From an uncultured Lutibacter sp. (GTDB taxonomy: Bacteria > Bacteroidota > Bacteroidia > Flavobacteriales > Flavobacteriaceae), in the NCBI GenBank assembly GCA_913061425.1, contig CAJXUO010000070.1, positions 1 through 7,170 on the forward strand: a DNA stretch of 7,170 nucleotides. The letters are read 5' to 3'. The position numbers were made by a program, and so were the translations under genes. Positions 1 to 5,859 of this stretch are shown here, piece by piece. The notes beneath the pieces are model-generated. The model worked only from the letters and a program-made list of their open reading frames with translations, ran no database searches and was not told the DNA's origin. Within the stretch, counting starts at the first letter, position 1; every line of letters starts with the position of its first letter.

Positions 1-40
1 TCTCTATTCGTCGGCAGCGTCAGATGTGTATAAGAGACAG
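1..40 (+). other. Untrimmed Illumina Nextera adapter (not genomic)
   Basis: Bases 8-40 match the 33-nt Nextera Read 1 transposase adapter. They comprise the TCGTCGGCAGCGTC primer part and the 19-bp Tn5 mosaic end AGATGTGTATAAGAGACAG at 22-40. The seven bases before it (TCTCTAT) fit the end of the standard i5 index CTCTCTAT. Genomic sequence starts at about 41, where the htpG reading frame picks up. This is a library artefact left at a contig end, not a transposon in the organism. Confidence 0.97.
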
Positions 41-621
41 CTTCTAATAAAGATGCACAGCATAGTTATATACAAGATGCAACTGCAAAAGGATATGAAG
101 TCTTAATTTTAGATTCACCAATTATTTCGCATTTAATACAGAAATTAGAAACTTCTGGAGAAAAAGTAACATTCTCTAGAGTTGATGGAGATCATATTGA
201 AAATCTAATCAAAAAAGACGAAGTAAAAGTTAGTAAGTTATCTGATGATGAACAAGCAAGTTTAAAAACTGTTTTAGAATCTAATATCCCTAAAGAAACT
301 TATTCAATTCAACTTGAATCTATGGATTCTACTGCCAATCCTTTTATCATCACGCAACCTGAATTTATGCGTAGAATGAAAGAAATGCAAGCATCTGGAG
401 GCGGAGGCGGAATGATGGGAATGGGTAATTTACCTGACATGTATAACTTGGTTGTAAATACCAACAACGAACTTGTAGGTGAAATATTAAATACCAAAAC
501 TGCAAAAAAACAAGAACGTTTAATCAAGCAAACTTTTGATTTAGCAAGGTTATCTCAAAACCTTTTACATGGTGAAGAGTTAACAGATTTTATCAAGCGT
601 AGTTACGAGTTGATTAAATAA
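41..621 (+). CDS. htpG: Molecular chaperone HtpG (Hsp90), C-terminal part, 5' truncated
   Basis: This is the last ~192 residues of the ~620-residue bacterial Hsp90, an ATP-dependent cytosolic chaperone that works as a homodimer. The frame is open from the contig edge (codons from 43), opens with SNKDAQHSYIQDATAKGYEV and ends at TAA 619-621. What is present covers the end of the middle domain and the C-terminal dimerisation domain. Recognisable pieces are PEFMRRMKEMQ, the Gly/Met-rich loop (GGGGGMMGMG), and the closing LVVNTNNELVGEIL and LARLSQNLLHGEEL helices. As expected for a bacterial protein, there is no MEEVD tail. The N-terminal ATPase domain is missing only because the contig ends here; the preceding 40 bases are adapter. 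An internal ATG at 322 is not the real start. The gene is convergent with the decarboxylase operon and shares its terminator. Confidence 0.95.
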
Positions 622-690
622 AAGAGTCCTGTTTGATTCATGCTTTATTCTTATCTAAAGCATTCGTGAATCTTCGGTTTCAATATCTTA

Positions 691-737
691 TAAACCAAAA
701 ACCGTTTTACTTATAAAGTAAAACGGTTTTTGGTTTA
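691..737. terminator. Bidirectional intrinsic terminator between htpG and the decarboxylase gene
   Basis: A perfect 20-bp inverted repeat (691-710 with 718-737) surrounds a 7-nt loop, TTATAAA. The stem has a short GC core (ACCG/CGGT) flanked by A- and T-runs, so either strand gives a hairpin followed by U-rich RNA. It sits 70 nt after the htpG stop and 26 nt beyond the decarboxylase stop on the other strand, so it can end both convergent transcripts. Confidence 0.88.
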
Positions 738-762
738 ATTTGAAACGCACTCAACAGTTCGT

Positions 763-2169
763 TTATAATCGCTCCGAAACCTCTTCCTTCACTCTTGCCA
801 AGTTTGGAGTCTTTTCAACGAATTCTTCTAGAACTTTAAAGAAATTTAAGATATCTTGTTTCTCATTGTTTGCATTAATTGTTACCAATCTAATAAATGT
901 ATCGCCATCAAAAGATCCAAATCCAACAACTGTAATTTGATGTTCGTACAACGCAGTGCAAAGCGCCATCGGATCAACATCCTTATAATTAAAACAGATT
1001 GAAATTGAATCATCAAAACTGTATAACGTGTAATCTGAATTACTTCTAACGTATTCGAGAGCAACATCAGCCAATTTAAATTGTTGGTCTACAATCTGCT
1101 TCAAGCCATTTGTTCCAAGAGATTTCCAAAGCGTCCAAAACTTCAAGGCATCATTTCTTCTTCCACATTGAAACGACGTTTTACCTAGATTAAAATCGTC
1201 ACCGTCTGTTTGATACAGATAATCTGCATCATTACTAAACGAATCATGCAATTGTTTTTTATCATTCACTAAAATTATTGAGCAAGTTAATGGTGTCCCA
1301 AGCATTTTGTGTGCGTTGTAACTAAATGAATTAGATCTTTCTACACCTTTAACAAGATGTTTGTATTGCTCACTAAAAATTACACTTCCACAATATGCTC
1401 CATCAACATGAAGCCAAATCTTATATTTTTCGGTGATATCTGCAATTTTATCAATAGGATCAAAAGCACCTAAAACTGTTGTTCCTGCTGTTGCATTCAC
1501 ATACGTTGGAATTCCACCATTTTGGATGTCTTCTAAAATTTGTTCTTCCAATTTCTCTGGAATCATTTTCCCCTTTGAATCTGCTTTAATATAACGGATA
1601 TTATTTCTTCCAATTCCTGCAAAACTTGCATTTTTAGAATTCGAATAATGAGATTCTTTAGAAGTATAAATAATTAATGGTTTAGACATTCCGCTTAACC
1701 TACAAGTAGGATCTTTAGCATCACGTCCCATTATCAAAGCCATATAATTACTCATAGAACCGCCTGTTGGAAACGTCCCATTACTTTTAGAACCATAACC
1801 AATTAAATCGCAAGATTGTCTAATAATTTCTTGCTCAATACCAACTTGTGGACCTGCAACCTTATATGTATACATGCTGTTATTAAGCATCACTGCCAAT
1901 AAATCTCCTAAAATTGCTTTGCTTTGCCTTCCTCCAAAAAGTTGATTGAAGAATAAGTTAGTTGCCGTTTTTGGTGTAGAAATCAGCACATCACGAAGTA
2001 AGGATTTAAACTCATCATCAATCATTGCAGCATCATTTAACGAAAGATCTATAGAGTCGTACAGTTTACTCGAATCTATTCTTTCTGCTACAGGATTTTT
2101 CTCTTCTTCAGTAATTAAAACTTCAACAAGTTCATTAAATAAAGTTAAATCATTATTTATAGTAGACAT
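763..2169 (-). CDS. csad: PLP-dependent cysteine sulfinate decarboxylase (group II decarboxylase)
   Basis: Predicted to decarboxylate L-cysteine sulfinate to hypotaurine in the cytosol. The 468-residue protein is close in length and sequence to animal CSAD and the GAD family. Visible elements are FFNQLF (73-78), the phosphate-binding GGSMSN (136-141), the PLP-ring stacking His174 in ESHYS, GTTVLGAFDP (229-238), Asp256 in HVD for the pyridine nitrogen, and the Schiff-base Lys288 in NAHKML. Substrate choice is readable from the published three-residue motif X1-19aa-X2-aa-X3. Here it is Phe78, Ser98 and Tyr100 with exactly 19 residues between the first two, which is the cysteine sulfinate signature. 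GAD has Ser, Asn and Phe at these places. The gene lies 30 bp after a cysteine dioxygenase gene on the same strand, which supplies the substrate. Automatic annotation would probably call it glutamate decarboxylase or a generic aspartate aminotransferase-fold protein. Aspartate decarboxylation (to beta-alanine) as a side activity cannot be excluded. Confidence 0.9.
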   Translation of the reverse strand: MSTINNDLTLFNELVEVLITEEEKNPVAERIDSSKLYDSIDLSLNDAAMIDDEFKSLLRDVLISTPKTATNLFFNQLFGGRQSKAILGDLLAVMLNNSMYTYKVAGPQVGIEQEIIRQSCDLIGYGSKSNGTFPTGGSMSNYMALIMGRDAKDPTCRLSGMSKPLIIYTSKESHYSNSKNASFAGIGRNNIRYIKADSKGKMIPEKLEEQILEDIQNGGIPTYVNATAGTTVLGAFDPIDKIADITEKYKIWLHVDGAYCGSVIFSEQYKHLVKGVERSNSFSYNAHKMLGTPLTCSIILVNDKKQLHDSFSNDADYLYQTDGDDFNLGKTSFQCGRRNDALKFWTLWKSLGTNGLKQIVDQQFKLADVALEYVRSNSDYTLYSFDDSISICFNYKDVDPMALCTALYEHQITVVGFGSFDGDTFIRLVTINANNEKQDILNFFKVLEEFVEKTPNLARVKEEVSERL

Positions 2170-2199
2170 TATATTTTATTCTTTTAAATTTATTATTGA

Positions 2200-2760
2200 T
2201 TATGCAATGGTATCGTAGTCCATTTTTTTATCCGAAAAAGTTTTTGACTCCTCATCAAATACTCTGCATTTACGAATTGGTTTAGCATACAAATGAAGTG
2301 ACATACTTCTTTTATTAGACAGGCTTTGTAATCTATGGAAGCCCATAAAATCTTTCATATAAGTGACCTCATCAGATTTTGAGATAGCAGTTTTTACAAT
2401 ATTAAGATTGCCAGTTTCGTTTTCTTTATAAATCGTTTCTTTGAATTCTCCTTCAATCACTTTTACCCAACATTCTTCTCCTCCATGATCGTGAATTGGT
2501 GTTTGATGACCTTCACACCAACAGATTAAAATTAATTCAAAATTTTCATTATCAACAATACAATTTCGGGTATAACAATCGTTAGACCATGAAGAATAGC
2601 TCTCAAAAGCAGTTGCTTGAAATTTTGTTGATCGTATTATGTGATTGTAAGTCGCCCTCTCCCCTTCAGACAGAGCTGCAATTAAATCGTTTAATGTTTG
2701 AAGTGTTGAAGTACTATCTTCGTTAGAATTCAAAATAATATATCCTTTTTTTTTGTTCAT
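2200..2760 (-). CDS. cdo: Cysteine dioxygenase (type I, cupin)
   Basis: Non-haem Fe(II) enzyme that oxidises L-cysteine with O2 to cysteine sulfinate in the cytosol. The 186-residue cupin carries the full set of functional residues: substrate-binding Arg65 in YTRN; the iron ligands His90 and His92 in IHDH and His142 in GFHR; and the Ser154/His156/Tyr158 triad in SLHLY. Cys97 lies five residues after the second iron His, at the position of mammalian Cys93, so the Cys-Tyr thioether cofactor (Cys97-Tyr158) could form. Characterised bacterial enzymes usually have Gly there. Cys165 matches another cysteine of the animal enzyme. It is the first gene of the operon, 30 bp ahead of the cysteine sulfinate decarboxylase gene, so the product feeds straight into the next step. 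The ATG at 2760 is followed by a 9-A run encoding Lys3-Lys5. Confidence 0.93.
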   Translation of the reverse strand: MNKKKGYIILNSNEDSTSTLQTLNDLIAALSEGERATYNHIIRSTKFQATAFESYSSWSNDCYTRNCIVDNENFELILICWCEGHQTPIHDHGGEECWVKVIEGEFKETIYKENETGNLNIVKTAISKSDEVTYMKDFMGFHRLQSLSNKRSMSLHLYAKPIRKCRVFDEESKTFSDKKMDYDTIA

Positions 2761-2810
2761 TTAATGTACAAACCCAAGGTCAATCCCTAAATCCAACTAA
2801 ATAATTGAGT

Positions 2811-2824
2811 TGATTTATAAATCA
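2811..2824. promoter_or_regulatory. Perfect 14-bp palindrome upstream of cdo, candidate operator
   Basis: TGATTTATAAATCA reads identically on both strands. It lies 51-64 bp upstream of the cdo start codon and just downstream of a -7-like element, a typical place for a repressor or dimeric regulator to control the cdo-csad operon. It is AT-rich and no second copy was noticed, so chance is possible. Confidence 0.35.
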
Positions 2825-2835
2825 TTTCAAGGTTT

Positions 2836-2843
2836 CAAATATA
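2836..2843 (-). promoter_or_regulatory. Possible Bacteroidetes-type -7 element for the cdo-csad operon
   Basis: On the minus strand these bases read TATATTTG, which fits the Bacteroidetes housekeeping -7 consensus TAnnTTTG. It is 76 nt before the cdo ATG. No TTTG -33 element is present at the usual 19-21 nt further upstream, so this is only half of the expected promoter. Confidence 0.35.
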
Positions 2844-3023
2844 GTGAATTTTAAGGGTTTTTACCGTGTTTTAAGCATTTTTTAAAACGATTTAAGTGAA
2901 AAATCAAAATATATCCTATTTTTTTGACTACTTTTCAGCATCTTAAAAATACTCTTTTTATATTTTTTTTTAAGATTCTTGACTTACAAACTCTCTGAAA
3001 ACTAACCACAAATATCAATCACT

Positions 3024-4556
3024 ATGGAAGACAAAAATTTTATAATCAAAATAGTTGTATTGGCAGTTTATGTTGGTATATTATTTCTAATTGGAATTTT
3101 AGCCTCAAGACGCATCAAAAACATGAGTGATTATTATGTTGGTGGAAAAAAAATGGGATTTTGGGCTGTTGCCTTTTCGGCAAGAGCAACTGGAGAATCT
3201 GGTTGGTTACTTATTGGACTTACAGGAATGGGCGCAATGGCAGGATATTCTGGATATTGGGTTGTTGTCGGAGAACTACTTGGTGTATTTATTTCTTGGC
3301 AATTTATGGCCAAACGCTTCAAAAAAAGATCAGACGCATATGGTGCAATAACGATTCCCGATTATCTTCATAGCCATTTTAAATCTTCAACACATACGCT
3401 TCGAATTGTAGCTGCTTCTGTACTCGTAATTTTTATTGTTATTTATGTAGCTTCTCAAATAGACGTTACAGGTGTTGCTTTTAAATCAATGCTTGGAATT
3501 GACTATAGAGTTGGAGCATTAATAGGGTTTTTAATTGTTCTTGCATATATCTTTATTGGTGGTTTTGTTGCCGCAGTTTGGTCAGATTTATTTCAAGGCT
3601 TACTCATGTTTTTTGGTTTAGTCCTACTTCCAATAGTTGTTTGGTTTTCTATGGATCAAGGCACCGGAATTACTGAAGGGTTAAATGCGATAGATCCAAC
3701 CCTAACACAAGTAATGGGAAGAAGTCCAGACATGTGGATGAACCTCTTTACAATTCTAGGGTTCTCAATGATTGGATTAGGCTTTCTTGGCTCACCGCAG
3801 GTATATGTTCGGTTTATGTCTATAAAAAGTGAAAAAGAAGTAGATAAAGGAAAATGGGTTGCAACTGCTTTTACATTACTTACTGATGCTGCTGCTGTAA
3901 CAATTGGAATTCTTGCACGTATATATTTTACAAAAGAAGGACAAGATCCTGAAGCTGTTTTAGGGAATAGCGGTGAAAATGTATTAAGTATGATTACTGA
4001 AGAATTCTTACCCACAATATTAGTTGCAATATTTGTTGCCATTGTTTTATCAGCAATAATGTCTACAATTGACTCACTTTTAATATTAGCTTCAAGTGCA
4101 ATTACACGGGATTTCTATCAAAAAGTATTTAGGCCAGAAATAAAAGATGAAAGCCTTACAAAAATTTCTAGAACCTCTACAGCAATAATGGCTTTTACGG
4201 CTTTAATAATTGCCATGATTATGAACTATGTATCACCTGATAGGCAAATATTTTGGGTTATATTATTTGGATGGTCTGGAATTGCGGCTACTTTTTGTCC
4301 CGTAATTATTCTCTCACTTTTCTGGAAAGGATATTCAGAAAGGGGAGCAATTGCCTCAATGATTTCAGGATTTATTGCGGTACTATTATTCAATTTTGTG
4401 TTTAAGGAAATGTCAGAAGTTGGACCCTATTTTGTAGCGCTTGATGTTCTTGCGCCTTCATTTGCAGTTGCAATGATAGTTGGATTTGTTGTTTCAAAAA
4501 AATATCCTCCAAGAGCAGAAGCTGTGAAAATGATTGAGAAAATTGATGCGGAATAA
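3024..4556 (+). CDS. Sodium:solute symporter, PutP-like (SSS family)
   Basis: Inner-membrane secondary transporter of 510 residues, the usual SSS length, expected to couple Na+ entry to uptake of a small organic solute. It is hydrophobic throughout with about 13 membrane segments. It aligns by eye with E. coli PutP along its whole length: SARATGESGWLLIGLTG (52-68), ITIPDYL (109-115), GGFVAAVWSDLFQG (179-192), GLGFLGSPQVYVRFM (251-265) and MSTIDSLL (346-353). Ser347/Thr348 match the Na2-site Ser340/Thr341 of PutP, and Ser59 matches Ser57. The essential PutP Asp55, however, is Gly57 here, with Glu58 next to it. The substrate cannot be read from sequence: proline is the default guess, and another amino acid or osmolyte is possible. 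The gene is divergent from the hypotaurine operon with 263 bp between the start codons, so co-regulation is possible but unproven. No matching -33/-7 promoter was found upstream. Confidence 0.88.
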   Translation: MEDKNFIIKIVVLAVYVGILFLIGILASRRIKNMSDYYVGGKKMGFWAVAFSARATGESGWLLIGLTGMGAMAGYSGYWVVVGELLGVFISWQFMAKRFKKRSDAYGAITIPDYLHSHFKSSTHTLRIVAASVLVIFIVIYVASQIDVTGVAFKSMLGIDYRVGALIGFLIVLAYIFIGGFVAAVWSDLFQGLLMFFGLVLLPIVVWFSMDQGTGITEGLNAIDPTLTQVMGRSPDMWMNLFTILGFSMIGLGFLGSPQVYVRFMSIKSEKEVDKGKWVATAFTLLTDAAAVTIGILARIYFTKEGQDPEAVLGNSGENVLSMITEEFLPTILVAIFVAIVLSAIMSTIDSLLILASSAITRDFYQKVFRPEIKDESLTKISRTSTAIMAFTALIIAMIMNYVSPDRQIFWVILFGWSGIAATFCPVIILSLFWKGYSERGAIASMISGFIAVLLFNFVFKEMSEVGPYFVALDVLAPSFAVAMIVGFVVSKKYPPRAEAVKMIEKIDAE

Positions 4557-4622
4557 TTCTCTTTAAAATTTACTCTCAGCCTCTCTTATAATATCAGGTT
4601 CGTATAACAATAACTATAGCAA

Positions 4623-5444
4623 TTGATTTTAAGCCAAAAACAACAAAAGATAAAGAAGGCAAAGAAAAATTTAACGCCACAAGATGTTATGGAAAGAGGG
4701 CAAACTATTTCATTTCCAGAGTCTGTAATAAATTTCTTCAAAGGTGATTTAGGCCAACCTGTTGGAGGATTTCCGAAAGAACTTCAAAAAATTATTTTAA
4801 AAAATAAAAAGCCTTATACCAACAGACCAAATGCACATTTAGAACCAATCGATTTTGATAAAGCATATAGTGCTTTTCAAAAGAAATTTCAAAAAGGATT
4901 TACACGCGCAATAGAATTTGAAGATTTCTTATCTCATAGTCTATATCCAAAAGTTTTTGAAAAAGCCCATGAAACTTATAAAACGTATGGGAACTTAGCG
5001 AATATACCAACCAAAAACTTTTTCTACGGAATGGAAGTTCAAGAAGAGATAATGGTCGATATTCAACCTGGAAAAACTATTTTAGTAGAACTTTTATCAG
5101 TGAGTAATCCAAATGAAGAAGGTAAAAGAATTGTGTTTTTTAAAGTGAATGGTGAGAATAGATATGTGCTAATAAAGGACAAATCTCTTAATATTATAAA
5201 GATAGAAAACGCTAAGGCAGATACAGGAAATGATAATGAAGTTGGCGCTCCATTACAAGGGTTGTTATATAAAACTTTAGTTAAAGTAGGTGATATTATT
5301 AAAGAGAATGATCCTTTATTCATTATTGAAGCCATGAAAATGGAAACAACTTTAACGGCAACCAAAAACGGAAAAGTCAAATCAATAACTCTTAAAGAAG
5401 GGGAAATGGTAATGCAAGATGATTTAGTTTTAACTTTAAAATAA
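4623..5444 (+). CDS. pyc: Orphan C-terminal fragment of pyruvate carboxylase with biotin-carrier domain; probable remnant
   Basis: Corresponds to roughly the last quarter of pyruvate carboxylase (about 258 of ~1150 residues). Homology starts at about residue 16 (NLTPQDVMERG) and runs through GDLGQPVGGFPKELQ (41-55), NAHLEPIDFDK (70-80), LYPKVFE (107-113) and FFYGM (133-137). It ends in a complete biotinyl domain with Lys239 in EAMKMET. The ATP-grasp biotin carboxylase and most of the carboxyltransferase domain are absent, so it cannot make oxaloacetate. The first ~15 residues are Lys-rich and unlike the enzyme. An in-frame TAG lies at 4617-4619, and no frame upstream resembles the missing part, so this is an abrupt truncation rather than a frameshift. 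The start is uncertain: TTG at 4623, or ATG at 4689 (251 residues). The body has no stops and good conservation, so the loss is recent or the fragment is kept as a biotin-accepting protein. It could also reflect misassembly. It ends 4 bp from the convergent membrane-protein gene. Confidence 0.85.
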   Translation: MILSQKQQKIKKAKKNLTPQDVMERGQTISFPESVINFFKGDLGQPVGGFPKELQKIILKNKKPYTNRPNAHLEPIDFDKAYSAFQKKFQKGFTRAIEFEDFLSHSLYPKVFEKAHETYKTYGNLANIPTKNFFYGMEVQEEIMVDIQPGKTILVELLSVSNPNEEGKRIVFFKVNGENRYVLIKDKSLNIIKIENAKADTGNDNEVGAPLQGLLYKTLVKVGDIIKENDPLFIIEAMKMETTLTATKNGKVKSITLKEGEMVMQDDLVLTLK

Positions 5445-5448
5445 AAAA

Positions 5449-5859
5449 TTAACTGTAATTATTATAATAGTTTCTAATATAATTAAATTGAATTACAGCC
5501 ATAATTGCTAAAAACAAGAAGCAATAAAGTGTAACATTCGATACAGAAAAATTTAAAGAATAATCAAAATAAAATGGATTTGAAATTCCACTTATATCTA
5601 TTTTAGATAAAAAATTAGGCATTTCTATCGGTTTAGTTTTCAATAACAACACCATTGAAGCGATTAGCGAACCTACAATTAAAAACCAAACCCTTTTTGA
5701 AATTAATGGCTGATATACACTACTCTTCTTTTTAACTTCAAGAGCATTTATAGCATTCATCACATTACTTGAAAAACTCTTCGAGGGTTTCTCTATAGGT
5801 GAATTTTTTACCATTTTTTTGGCAAAATTATCTAACAACTCTTTTTCCTTATTGCTCAT
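5449..5859 (-). CDS. Two-TM membrane protein paired with ECF sigma factor, putative anti-sigma factor
   Basis: Not assigned to a named family. From ATG 5859 it is 136 residues: a charged, Lys-rich cytosolic N-terminus of about 55 residues (MSNKEKELLDNFAKKMVKN...), a membrane helix at about 57-73 (VWFLIVGSLIASMVLLL), a loop of ~35 residues, and a second helix at about 109-126. The start at 5859 is preferred over the upstream in-frame ATG at 5883 because it overlaps the sigma gene's end by 11 nt (ATGAGCAATAA), a typical translational-coupling arrangement. Position and layout (soluble N-terminus plus membrane anchor, just after an ECF sigma gene) suggest it holds the sigma factor at the membrane. 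No HxxxCxxC zinc anti-sigma motif is present, so the role is inferred from context only. Its stop codon is 4 bp from the stop of the convergent pyc fragment. Confidence 0.72.
   Translation of the reverse strand: MSNKEKELLDNFAKKMVKNSPIEKPSKSFSSNVMNAINALEVKKKSSVYQPLISKRVWFLIVGSLIASMVLLLKTKPIEMPNFLSKIDISGISNPFYFDYSLNFSVSNVTLYCFLFLAIMAVIQFNYIRNYYNNYS

Noticed and set aside
22..40. Tn5 mosaic end, which could be read as a mobile element terminus
   Set aside because: It is part of the synthetic Nextera adapter, with the primer sequence and index directly in front of it.
635..672. Imperfect hairpin just after htpG (GATTCA and TGCTTT pairing with AAAGCA and TGAATC, with a 4-nt bulge)
   Set aside because: Two 6-bp AT-rich stems separated by a bulge, without a T tract. 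The much stronger perfect terminator at 691-737 explains the end of transcription.
763..2169. Glutamate decarboxylase acid-resistance gene
   Set aside because: The motif residues are F/S/Y rather than S/N/F, the partner is cysteine dioxygenase, and no GadC-type antiporter is present.
2844..3023. Promoter for the symporter gene
   Set aside because: No TTTG/TAnnTTTG pair was found. The TTGACT near 2980 has no suitable -10, and -35 boxes of that type are not typical of this phylum.
3656..4042. Long antisense open frame opposite the symporter, and similar open frames elsewhere
   Set aside because: They lie entirely inside well-supported genes and their translations show no family features, so they are shadows of the real coding frames.
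4557..4622. Search for a frameshifted upstream continuation of pyruvate carboxylase
   Set aside because: None of the three forward frames encodes anything like the expected preceding sequence, and stop codons are frequent. The break looks like a truncation.
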